Shown in pieces: positions 1-6,319 of a stretch of DNA of 10,944 nucleotides (positions within the stretch are counted from its first letter, which is position 1; each line of letters begins with the position of its first letter). Source of the DNA: CAYNEI01 sp964396185 (GTDB lineage Archaea; Thermoplasmatota; SW-10-69-26); assembly GCA_964396185.1 (NCBI GenBank), contig CAYNEI010000071.1, positions 1-10,944 on the forward strand, given 5' to 3'. The position numbers were made by a program, and so were the translations under genes. The notes beneath the pieces are model-generated. The model was not told the DNA's origin and ran no database searches. It saw only the letters and a program-made list of their open reading frames with translations.

Positions 1-1
1 G

Positions 2-973
2 GTGGAGCCCGGGGTGGAGCCGGGGGACGATGCACCGACACCGCCTGCGCCAGCACCGCCCCAGGACCGTATCGCCTTCGGCATGGATGCCGGTTCGATC
101 CAGGCCCAGCGGGCCGCTGGCTTCGAACCGGATCTCGCGACCCTCTGGCTGGGCCCATGGAACCTCAAGCACGGCTGGGAGGTTCCGGATGAGAAGCTTC
201 GGACCATGGCGCGCGAGGGCATCACGCCCGCGGTCCACCTCTACTACTGGGGCGACGATCTCTCGCCCCGGTGCCTCGAGCAGGGCTGCTGGTCCTCGCT
301 CCACCAGGTCCACAAGGACAAGGAGGGTTGGCAGGAGCTCGTCGAGCAGGCGGTCGAGCATCTGAACAAGACGTTGGAGGGCAAAGAGGTGATCGTGCTG
401 CTTGAGAGCGAGTTCAACAAGGCCGGCGTGGCCACCTACGAGCCGCTGGATGGCTACCTGACAGAGAAGATCGCTTTCATCCAGGAGGCCTACCCGCCTG
501 CCCGGGTCGTGGTCTCGCTTGGCAACTGGAACCACGACGCCTGGTCCACATGGGATCGGGCCGGCAGGCAGGCAGACGCGGTGGGGATCCAGGCCATCCG
601 GGCCTCCACGAGGGACACCCTGGCCAGCCAGCTTGGTCTCTTCAACGCGACCCTGATAGGTGCTGAGGCCCTCTACAACCAGTTCGACAAGCCCATCGTG
701 CTCCAGGACATCTCCATCTCCAGCTACCCCGAGCCAGGCAACCTCATAACCCAAGCCCGGGCCCTGGGTCGCATGTTCCAAGGGTTAGGGGAGCTCGAAG
801 CGCTCGGCGTGGACACGTTCATCTACCGCTCCTGGTACGATGATCCCGCCATGAGCTCAGAGAACTACTTCGGCCAGGCCGAGAAGTTCTGGGGGCTGGT
901 CTCCTACCCGAGCCGCGAGCCCAAACCCGCAGCCCAGGTCTGGCTGGACGGCGTGCGAGGGGAGCTCAACTGA
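2..973 (+). CDS. Probable secreted TIM-barrel glycoside-hydrolase-like protein, 5'-truncated
   Basis: The frame is open to the left edge, so the true start probably lies outside the window. The GTG at position 2 is only the first possible start seen. The visible part begins with a Pro/Glu/Gly-rich linker (about residues 1-22, with a doubled EPG motif), typical of a spacer between a signal peptide or upstream domain and a secreted catalytic domain. From about residue 24 the pattern of short hydrophobic strands and amphipathic helices suggests an (alpha/beta)8 barrel: IAFGMDAG (24-31), ATLWLGPWN (46-54), AVHLYYWGDD (77-86), VIVLLESEFN (about 130-139), then VVVSLGNWN and IVLQDISIS. Glu135 or Glu137 at the end of the fourth-strand-like segment, and Asp236, are candidate catalytic acids. 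Many aromatic residues at strand ends would suit a sugar-binding cleft. I cannot assign a GH family. It is followed by 164 nt with no gene before the CsbD gene. Polysaccharide cleavage or trimming would fit the nearby glycosyltransferases, but that is inference. Confidence 0.55.
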   Translation: MEPGVEPGDDAPTPPAPAPPQDRIAFGMDAGSIQAQRAAGFEPDLATLWLGPWNLKHGWEVPDEKLRTMAREGITPAVHLYYWGDDLSPRCLEQGCWSSLHQVHKDKEGWQELVEQAVEHLNKTLEGKEVIVLLESEFNKAGVATYEPLDGYLTEKIAFIQEAYPPARVVVSLGNWNHDAWSTWDRAGRQADAVGIQAIRASTRDTLASQLGLFNATLIGAEALYNQFDKPIVLQDISISSYPEPGNLITQARALGRMFQGLGELEALGVDTFIYRSWYDDPAMSSENYFGQAEKFWGLVSYPSREPKPAAQVWLDGVRGELN

Positions 974-1100
974 CCGGCTGATCGTGCGGATGGCAGGACA
1001 CGCATCCCAGCGGGGGAGTGCAAGTCATCTTGGGGTTGAGCCGGTGCAGTCTTGTGCGGTCAAGGACCCTGTGGGTACGTGTATGGGGTGCTGAGCTTCC

Positions 1101-1107
1101 CTTATCT
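1101..1107 (+). promoter_or_regulatory. Possible archaeal TATA-like element upstream of the CsbD gene
   Basis: The sequence CTTATCT is the most AT-rich short stretch in the 164-nt gap upstream of the CsbD gene, and it is centred about 34 nt before the ATG at 1138. With the usual archaeal TATA-to-start distance of about 26-28 nt, transcription would begin within a few bases of the start codon, giving a nearly leaderless message. This agrees with the lack of a Shine-Dalgarno-like sequence before that ATG. The match to a TATA consensus is weak. I saw nothing else recognisable in 974-1137. Confidence 0.25.
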
Positions 1108-1137
1108 GGCCCGCGCGGTGCTTCCCCCGTGGTTGCT

Positions 1138-1374
1138 ATGAACCCAACAACCAAGGACAAGATCTCAGGGAACTGGAACCAGATGAAGGGCCGGATCAAG
1201 CAGGCTTGGGGTGACATCACCGACGACGACCTCAAGCACGTCGAGGGAGAGGTCGACGAGCTCGTCGGTGTCATCCAGAAGCGAACCGGCGAGGACCGCG
1301 ACCAGATCGAGCAGCGCCTCACGCAGATGGTCGCGACGGAAACGGATCCAGGAACGGTGTCACAGGGACGGTGA
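1138..1374 (+). CDS. CsbD-family stress-response protein
   Basis: This is a 78-residue hydrophilic, highly charged protein. Its N-terminal half matches the CsbD-like family pattern: a short lead, then KDKISGNWNQMKGRIKQAWG (residues 6-25), then ITDDDLKHVEGEVDELVGVIQKRTG. Family members are usually 55-75 residues long, fold as a small helical bundle and are induced by general or envelope stress; their molecular function is unsettled. The frame can be extended upstream to a GTG at 1018, but that extension is not family-like and the conserved region begins just after the ATG at 1138, so I chose this start. It has no clear ribosome binding site. A small membrane peptide follows in the same frame after one TGA and six bases, so the two are surely co-transcribed. 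CsbD genes are mostly bacterial; in an archaeon this would suggest transfer (inference). Confidence 0.85.
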   Translation: MNPTTKDKISGNWNQMKGRIKQAWGDITDDDLKHVEGEVDELVGVIQKRTGEDRDQIEQRLTQMVATETDPGTVSQGR

Positions 1375-1380
1375 GGGCGG

Positions 1381-1551
1381 TTGGGCTTCATCCGCCTCGG
1401 GATCGTTCTGATCATCATCGGTGTGCTGCTGAGCGTCACGGGCTTCTTCGACTTCGGGGGCACGCTCCAGTACCTCGGCTGGGTCGTTCTGGCCATCGGT
1501 GTGATCCTCGCGATCCTGCACTATGCGCTCGGTGACCGCAGCGCCGTCTAG
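1381..1551 (+). CDS. Small two-helix membrane protein downstream of CsbD
   Basis: This 56-residue reading frame starts at TTG 1381 and ends with TAG at 1549-1551. A GGTGAGG sequence (1370-1376), overlapping the stop of the CsbD gene, is placed like a Shine-Dalgarno site 4 nt ahead. The peptide begins MGFIRLGIVLIIIGVLL, has a short polar turn (about residues 20-28, around FFDFGG), then a second hydrophobic helix (about residues 32-48, LGWVVLAIGVILAIL), and ends in a short polar tail. Its size, two-helix hairpin and Gly/Ile/Leu/Val composition resemble the tiny DUF6131/Lmo0937-type membrane proteins, some of which I recall lying near csbD-like genes; I could not verify that. The role is unknown, with envelope stress a reasonable guess from the neighbour. 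No AUG start is available in this frame, so the start is inferred. Confidence 0.65.
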   Translation: MGFIRLGIVLIIIGVLLSVTGFFDFGGTLQYLGWVVLAIGVILAILHYALGDRSAV

Positions 1552-1604
1552 CCTTCCCGAACCGGGGGGGCCGACGTGCGTCCCTGAACGGCTATCCAGG
1601 CAGT

Positions 1605-1612
1605 GAGGGGAG
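1605..1612 (+). promoter_or_regulatory. Ribosome binding site deciding the start of the first GT4 gene
   Basis: GAGGGGAG lies 8 nt before the GTG at 1621, an ideal Shine-Dalgarno spacing. The alternative in-frame GTG at 1603 overlaps this site and has no comparable site of its own, so 1621 is preferred. The rest of 1552-1620 shows nothing recognisable. Confidence 0.55.
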
Positions 1613-1620
1613 CTCTCCCT

Positions 1621-2820
1621 GTGTCCGGGCAACGGCCTCGAGCGCCGCGTTCCGATCGCCAGGCGCCCAGCGAACCGGTCTCCCCCGCCGAGGACCCGCT
1701 GGGCGTCCTGGCCATCACCCCCTACTACGCGCCTGAAGGAGGTGGACTGGAGCGCTACGCCCACGAGACCCTCCAGCGCCTGGCAGCCCAAGGCTACGCG
1801 GTCCAAGCGGTCACGTTCACGCGCCAGCGACCAGGCAACGAAGAGCGAGACGGCGTGGCCGTGGACCGTCGATCCCCCCGCTGGACCCTCGGGAACACAC
1901 CCATCGATCCAGGCTTCCTGGGCGATGTCCGAGCAGCCATCAAGCAGTCTCGACCCGATGTCGTGCTTGCCCACACCCCTGTCCCCTTCCCTGCAGAGAT
2001 GGCCTACTTGGCCACGCGCCCCACCGGCATCCCCTTCGTGACCACCTACCATGCAGGCCGGCTGAGAGGCAGCTCTCCCTTCTTGGATGCCGCCGCAGCC
2101 CTCGACCGGGCCACCCTCCAGCGCGCCATGCTCGCCGGCAGCAAGCGCCTGATCGCCGTGAGCGACTTCGTCCAGGACAACGCGCTTGCAGGCATGGACG
2201 ACCGGACCACCGTGATCCCCCCAGGGGTCGATTCGACCACCTTCCACCCAGGCCAAGGAGGCGATGACCGGACGATCCTGTTCGTTGGACCGATCTCGAA
2301 GGCCTACCGGTGGAAGGGGCTCGATGTCCTCCGGGACGCCTTCGAGCTCGTCAAACAAGACCTCCCCGATGCGCGCCTAGAGCTCGTGGGCACCGGCGAC
2401 CGACTCGAAGCCTTCCAGCAGTGGGGACGACGGACCGGTGGCGTCGTGCTTCACGGGCGCCTGGACGAGGTCGAGCTCGCCGAGGCCTACCGGCGCGCTG
2501 CGGTGCTCGTGCTGCCCAGCACCACCGATGCAGAGTCCTTCGGGATGGTGATGGCTGAAGCCAATGCTTCCGGGACCCCGGTCATCGCATCGCGCGTGGG
2601 GGGGATCCCGTGTTTCGTGCGTGACGGGCACAACGGGCTGCTCGTGGACCCAGGCCAGCCCACCCTGCTTGCCGAGAAGATCCATCAAGTGCTCGCCGAC
2701 CCGGGGTTGGCGCACCAGCTCGGGCGTCGCGGCCGGCGTCTCGTGCAGCGCCACCACGGGTGGGACGAGATCGCGCAGCGGACCGAGGCGGTGCTCCAAG
2801 ACGCTGTGGCCTCCATTTGA
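1621..2820 (+). CDS. GT4-family glycosyltransferase (group 1)
   Basis: This is a 399-residue GT-B fold glycosyltransferase, which would move a sugar from a nucleotide-sugar donor to a lipid-linked or glycan acceptor at the cytosolic membrane face. After a disordered, Arg/Pro-rich lead of about 25 residues, the N-terminal Rossmann domain opens with GVLAITPYYAPEGGGLERYA (28-47), whose Gly-rich loop and Glu-Arg are typical of GT4 acceptor domains. The C-terminal donor-binding domain has ILFVGPISKAYRWKGLDVL, then VLPSTTDAESFGMVMAEA with the E-x7-E pair at Glu305 and Glu313, then SGTPVIASRVGGIP and DGHNGLLVDPG. Length is normal for the family and all hallmarks are present. An in-frame GTG at 1603 would add six residues, but the ribosome site favours 1621. 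A second GT4 gene follows after 130 nt. Sugar and acceptor cannot be told from sequence. Confidence 0.92.
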   Translation: MSGQRPRAPRSDRQAPSEPVSPAEDPLGVLAITPYYAPEGGGLERYAHETLQRLAAQGYAVQAVTFTRQRPGNEERDGVAVDRRSPRWTLGNTPIDPGFLGDVRAAIKQSRPDVVLAHTPVPFPAEMAYLATRPTGIPFVTTYHAGRLRGSSPFLDAAAALDRATLQRAMLAGSKRLIAVSDFVQDNALAGMDDRTTVIPPGVDSTTFHPGQGGDDRTILFVGPISKAYRWKGLDVLRDAFELVKQDLPDARLELVGTGDRLEAFQQWGRRTGGVVLHGRLDEVELAEAYRRAAVLVLPSTTDAESFGMVMAEANASGTPVIASRVGGIPCFVRDGHNGLLVDPGQPTLLAEKIHQVLADPGLAHQLGRRGRRLVQRHHGWDEIAQRTEAVLQDAVASI

Positions 2821-2835
2821 ACGCACTTCGACGGG

Positions 2836-2877
2836 TGTCCCAACACGCGTGTCCCAACAGGCCTGTCCCTCAAGCCT
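2836..2877 (+). repeat. Three imperfect 14-bp tandem direct repeats between the two GT4 genes
   Basis: Consecutive 14-nt units begin at 2836, 2850 and 2864: TGTCCCAACACGCG, TGTCCCAACAGGCC and TGTCCCTCAAGCCT. The first two share 12 of 14 positions, and the third keeps TGTCCC plus weaker similarity. They lie just downstream of the first GT4 stop in non-coding sequence, upstream of a hairpin and the second GT4 start. They may be protein-binding iterons for control of the second gene, or a degenerate slippage product. Confidence 0.55.
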
Positions 2878-2905
2878 CTACACCCGAACTCCATGAGCTA
2901 GAGGT

Positions 2906-2926
2906 AGGCGTGGACCAGCCACGCCT
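2906..2926. promoter_or_regulatory. Perfect 8-bp inverted repeat (hairpin or operator) before the second GT4 gene
   Basis: AGGCGTGG (2906-2913) and CCACGCCT (2919-2926) form a perfect palindrome around a 5-nt loop, 24 nt before the ATG at 2951. No T-rich tract follows on the plus strand, so a simple intrinsic terminator is unlikely. An operator for a dimeric regulator, or an RNA hairpin in the leader, fits better. A weak AGGA ribosome site (2937-2940) follows. Confidence 0.45.
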
Positions 2927-2950
2927 TGACCCCTCCAGGACACCTCTACC

Positions 2951-4251
2951 ATGCACCTCACCATCGTCTCGCCCTTCGACCCTGATCCGCCCGATACCGA
3001 GAACGGGGACGGACATACCGGCGGGGTCGAACGGGTGCTCTCGAGCTTCGCTCACCACGTGGCCCACCGCGGCTACGACGTGACCGTGGTCTGCTCGACC
3101 GACGGGCCCGAGGGGGAGGCCCGGGTCAACGGGCACAGGGTCCTGCGGGTCCCGCGTGCCGGCACGCTCTTCCGGGCGCCCCTGGCCCCCCTGGCCCAAT
3201 GGATCCCGAAGGACACGGACCTCGTCCACGTCCCGGCCACCTACCCCTTCACCACTCCCTCCGTTCTGCACCGAGCACACAAAGCCGGGACACCCACGGT
3301 GCTGGATTTCCACTTCGAGCCCCACCCCAGCACTCCTCTGGCACGCCTGGCGGCCAGGGTCTACCGCACCATCGGACCGCGCACCTACGAGCACGCGGAT
3401 GCTGTGCTCGTGCGGTCCATGGCCTACGGCCGCAGATCGCCCAGCCTGGCATGCGTGCCCGAGGAGCGCTGGCGCGCCCTGCCCAACGGCATCGACCCCG
3501 AACGTTTCAACACCAACGGAGCCAACGGCGGCGGTGAGCACATGCTCTTCGTCGGCCGCCTGGTCCCCTACAAAGGCCTGGACATCCTCCTGGATGCCAT
3601 GGCCACAGGGCGCGTGGACCGCCCCCTGAAGATCGCAGGGGATGGGCCGCTGCGCGAGCACCTGGAGGCCAAGGCGCGTCGCCTGTCCCTGGACGTCACG
3701 TTGCTCGGGTACGTCCCGGAAGCCGAGCTCCCTGATCTCTACCGAGAGGCCGCCGTGACCGTGCTGCCCAGCATCAACGAGCAGGAGTGCTTCGGCGTCA
3801 CGTTGCTGGAGAGCATGGCATGCGGCACGCCGGTGGTCGCCTCTGANNNNNNNNNNNNNNNNNNNNNNNNNNNNNNNNNNNNNNNNNNNNNNNNNNNNNN
3901 NNNNNNNNNNNNNNNNNNNNNNNNNNNNNNNNNNNNNNNNNNNNNNTCGGCGTCACGTTGCTGGAGAGCATGGCATGCGGCACGCCGGTGGTCGCCTCTG
4001 ACCTCCCGGGCGTCTCAGAGGTGGCCAGCCACGGCGGGCTCGTGGCCGAGCCCGGCGACCCTGACGCTTTGGCCGATCAGCTCAACCGGGCCCTCAATGC
4101 AGACCAGCTGCCCCGCGGGAAAGAGCTCGCCGCTCGGATCCACGCGGAGTTCTCCTGGGAGACCCTCACCGACCGCCTGGAGAGCGTGTACGACGATGTG
4201 CTGGAAGGCCGCGCCAGGGACGTGGAGCAGCGTCCCCCACGGCTCACCTGA
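2951..4251 (+). CDS. GT4-family glycosyltransferase, interrupted by an assembly gap
   Basis: This is a GT-B glycosyltransferase. The part before the gap starts at ATG 2951 with MHLTIVSPFDPDP and the GGVERV loop (residues 24-29) of GT4 acceptor domains. It continues to the donor domain with MLFVGRLVPYKGLDILL (Arg203 and Lys208, the usual donor-phosphate-binding pair) and the E-x7-E motif at Glu279 and Glu287. At 3847-3946 there are 100 Ns. The 55 nt before them are repeated exactly after them, and the downstream frame is offset. Dropping the Ns plus one repeat copy (155 nt) puts both parts in one frame, giving a continuous 381-residue protein of normal GT4 length that reads SMACGTPVVASDLPGVSEVA across the join and ends RPPRLT. 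I therefore call one intact gene; in the given sequence the literal frame breaks at the gap. Its stop overlaps the convergent DUF389 gene by 8 nt. Sugar specificity is unknown. A co-functional partner of the preceding GT4 is likely. Confidence 0.9.
3792..4001 (+). repeat. Exact 55-nt duplicate flanking the N gap (contig-end overlap)
   Basis: Positions 3792-3846 and 3947-4001 are identical over 55 nt, from TCGGCGTCACG to GTCGCCTCTGA, and abut the two ends of the N run exactly. An overlap of this length, reaching both contig ends, is what a de Bruijn assembler with k=55 leaves when two neighbouring contigs are joined by a scaffold gap. It is not a biological repeat, because keeping only one copy restores the glycosyltransferase frame. 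Confidence 0.92.
3847..3946. other. Assembly gap of 100 Ns, probably with no real missing sequence
   Basis: A run of exactly 100 undetermined bases, a conventional placeholder size, interrupts the second GT4 gene. The flanking contig ends overlap by 55 identical bases and the coding frame closes when they are merged, so the gap probably represents no missing DNA. Confidence 0.95.
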
Positions 4252-5227
4252 GCCACCAGACCGCCACCGCCAGGCATGCGAGCAGGACCGTCCAGGCCAC
4301 CATGGCCTGCAGGGTCGCCTTGCGTGCCCGCTTGGCATCCCACCACTGTTGCGGCCGGATGCCCTGAGCCAAGAACGTGGCCACGCCGGCCAGGTTGATG
4401 GCGATGAGGTTCATGCCGAGCAGGATCATAGCGACCCCGCCGCCAGCAAGATCCCCGGATCCCAGCAAGAGGCCGGCGACCACGAGGGGCGGGAGCAGTG
4501 CGACGGCGACCATGACGCCCACGATGCCGGCTGAGAGCCCACTGGTCATGGCAAGAGCGCCTGAGGCGCCAGCGGCCAGCGCGATGCCGAGGTCCAGGAA
4601 GTTCACCGTGCTCCTAGAGGAGATCTGGGTGATGGCGGGATCCACGGGGAGCGCCCAACCGGTCGCCAGGGCGACCAGGAAGGAGAGGCCGATCCCGGCC
4701 ACGGCGGCCTTCGAGGCGCGTTTGGCGAGATCGCTATCGGCCAGGGTGGTGGCCAGGGAGAGCGCCATGTTCGGGCGCAGCAGCGGCGCGATGACCATCG
4801 CGCCGATGACGACGGCCGCGCTGTTCCGTAGCAACCCGAAGGCCGCGACGAGCGCGGAGAGCCCTGCCATGGCCAGGAACACGGCGTCGATGGTGGCGCC
4901 TTCACGGACGTCGTCGTAGAGCTCCTCCCGGCTAATCCGTGGCCGCCAGTCCAGCTCTTCGCCGTCCTCTCCGTTCTCTGGCGCATGGGGCAGGGTGGCC
5001 TCCACCGGCAAGACCACGAGCCGGAAGCCCTCCTCATCCCCCAGCAGGCCATCCAGCGTGTCCATGACACCCTCGACAGCCCCCTGATCCAACACGAGCC
5101 GGAGGGCCGTGCGGCCTTCCTCGCCAGGCACGGTCCACCGATCCACGAGGGCGTGATCCTCGAGGGCCGCAAGCGCCTGCTCGGCCCCGCTCTCGGGGAA
5201 CACCGCCTCCAGGATGCGCAGCGCCAC
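4244..5227 (-). CDS. DUF389 (TIGR00341-like) hydrophobic membrane protein
   Basis: This 327-residue protein has two parts. Residues 1 to about 105 form a soluble alpha/beta domain (MALRILEAVFPESGAEQAL) ending in an acidic stretch. Residues from about 110 to the end are a membrane domain of about six hydrophobic segments. The signature AAVVIGAMVIAPLLRPNMAL (residues about 138-157) matches the conserved core of DUF389, in which a similar IGAM.IAPL.GP block is typical. Family members in archaea and bacteria have no settled function; transport or sensing has been suggested. The start is a GTG at 5227 with only poor ribosome-site context. It lies 57 nt behind the nucleotidyltransferase gene on the same strand, a stretch in which I see nothing else, so it is probably the last gene of the minus-strand operon. 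It ends convergently inside the last codons of the GT4 gene. A link to glycan assembly is not evident from sequence. Confidence 0.88.
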   Translation of the reverse strand: MALRILEAVFPESGAEQALAALEDHALVDRWTVPGEEGRTALRLVLDQGAVEGVMDTLDGLLGDEEGFRLVVLPVEATLPHAPENGEDGEELDWRPRISREELYDDVREGATIDAVFLAMAGLSALVAAFGLLRNSAAVVIGAMVIAPLLRPNMALSLATTLADSDLAKRASKAAVAGIGLSFLVALATGWALPVDPAITQISSRSTVNFLDLGIALAAGASGALAMTSGLSAGIVGVMVAVALLPPLVVAGLLLGSGDLAGGGVAMILLGMNLIAINLAGVATFLAQGIRPQQWWDAKRARKATLQAMVAWTVLLACLAVAVWWLR

Positions 5228-5284
5228 GCGCGTGCACGGCGCTTGTGCTGCAAGAAGATTGGGCTCGTGTCGTGCGCGAGCTCC

Positions 5285-6319
5285 TTATTGGAGCGTGGCC
5301 CGTCGCAGGGCGTCCAGGGTGTCCAGGGGCGCCCCGTTCACCTCCGCCAGGCAGCCGAGCCACTGCTTGGCGGCAGCGTGGTCGATCTCCCCGCTGCTGG
5401 ATGCTTCCAGCAACTGGAGCGTCCCCACGCGCACACTGCCTGTGGGATGCAGCGTGAAGGGGCTTGCTCCCTGGATCGAGCTGGCTTGCAGCGCGTAGTG
5501 GACATGGTCGAAGAGGCCGTCGGTGCGCCGGTAGGCCTCCAGGGTTTCCAGGCGAGCGTGGTCCAGGGCAGACGGGACGGCATCGAGCACGGCCCGGGCA
5601 GCCGCGCGCCAGGCCGCAAGGGGCTCGGGCCTGTCTGCAGAGGCTGGCTGTGTTTTGAACGTGAAGGCCCACGAAAGGAACGGTTGAGCTTGGGCAAGGC
5701 TGGCGGGCTGGGTCTCCAGGGAGCGGTAGCGCTGCCAGCGTTCGGTCTGGGAGGGTGGGAACACGCCTTGTGCGAGCAGGTGGGCGTCCAGGGCAGCCAG
5801 CAAGGCCTTGGCTGCTTGGATCCGGTGCGCGTGGGCATCGTCTTGGCGGCGAACGAGCAAGAGGCCCGCGGCTCGGTTGGTGAGCAGGCGCAGGCCCTCG
5901 GTGGGCTCGAGCGAGCCCGGGTCTCGGACCGGGATGCGATCGAGCAGATCCGCGCCCCAGAGGGTCTTGGCTCGAAGCGCGGTCTCGTACCAGAAGATCG
6001 ACCGAGGGACCCAGCGGAGACGCCAGGTGGGCACCGGTGCGAGATCGATGTGGAGGCCCAGCATCTGCTCGAGCTCGGCTGCGACCGCGTCGTAGGGTTC
6101 GCGCGTCGGCCCGATGCCGCGCAGGGCCACGAGATCGTAGTCGTTCTGCGGTTGCCCGTCCACCACGGTGCCCTCGCCTCGAGCGAACCCACCGGTGAGC
6201 ACCAGGGATCTCAACCGGGGATCGGCCTCGAGAACCCGCGCGATGATGGTGGCCAGGTCCCGATCGATGCGTGCCTGGATGGTTGGCGTGTCGTGGGCTG
6301 TATAGGCGGTTTCAGGCAC
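5285..6319 (-). CDS. Nucleotidyltransferase-fold protein with C-terminal helical domain
   Basis: This is a 344-residue soluble protein. Residues 38-66 hold the pol-beta-superfamily nucleotidyltransferase signature: LTGGFARGEG (41-50) provides the Gly-Gly helix start, and NDYDL (59-63) provides Asp60 and Asp62. IDLAPV (91-96) supplies a third strand acid, Asp92. All three metal-binding carboxylates are thus present, so an active enzyme that moves a nucleotidyl group to a small molecule or protein is expected. The rest (about 140-344) is mainly helical with many Ala, Leu and Arg residues, a layout seen in aminoglycoside-type and MNT-like enzymes, but I recognise no specific subfamily. The start is a GTG at 6319, preceded by GAGGGAGG (minus strand, 6323-6330). 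The first 8 nt overlap the end of the phosphodiesterase gene, which argues for translational coupling. The context suggests modification of a glycan or lipid intermediate; an antitoxin- or resistance-like role is the main alternative. Confidence 0.75.
   Translation of the reverse strand: MPETAYTAHDTPTIQARIDRDLATIIARVLEADPRLRSLVLTGGFARGEGTVVDGQPQNDYDLVALRGIGPTREPYDAVAAELEQMLGLHIDLAPVPTWRLRWVPRSIFWYETALRAKTLWGADLLDRIPVRDPGSLEPTEGLRLLTNRAAGLLLVRRQDDAHAHRIQAAKALLAALDAHLLAQGVFPPSQTERWQRYRSLETQPASLAQAQPFLSWAFTFKTQPASADRPEPLAAWRAAARAVLDAVPSALDHARLETLEAYRRTDGLFDHVHYALQASSIQGASPFTLHPTGSVRVGTLQLLEASSSGEIDHAAAKQWLGCLAEVNGAPLDTLDALRRATLQ

Noticed and set aside
1360..2358. 332-residue minus-strand open frame opposite the membrane peptide and first GT4 gene
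   Set aside because: It is antisense to a GT4 gene with full motifs and has no domain signature.
2906..2926. Intrinsic terminator after the first GT4 gene
   Set aside because: The hairpin is sound, but TGACCCC follows instead of a T-rich tract, and the hairpin is nearer to the next gene's start than to the previous stop.
2870..3661. 263-residue minus-strand open frame opposite the second GT4 gene
   Set aside because: It has low-complexity Gly/Val/Asp/Arg composition and lies antisense to a recognised gene.
3792..4001. Biological direct repeat or insertion target-site duplication around the gap
   Set aside because: The repeat ends exactly at both gap borders, is 55 nt long, and merging the copies restores the gene frame; contig overlap explains it better.
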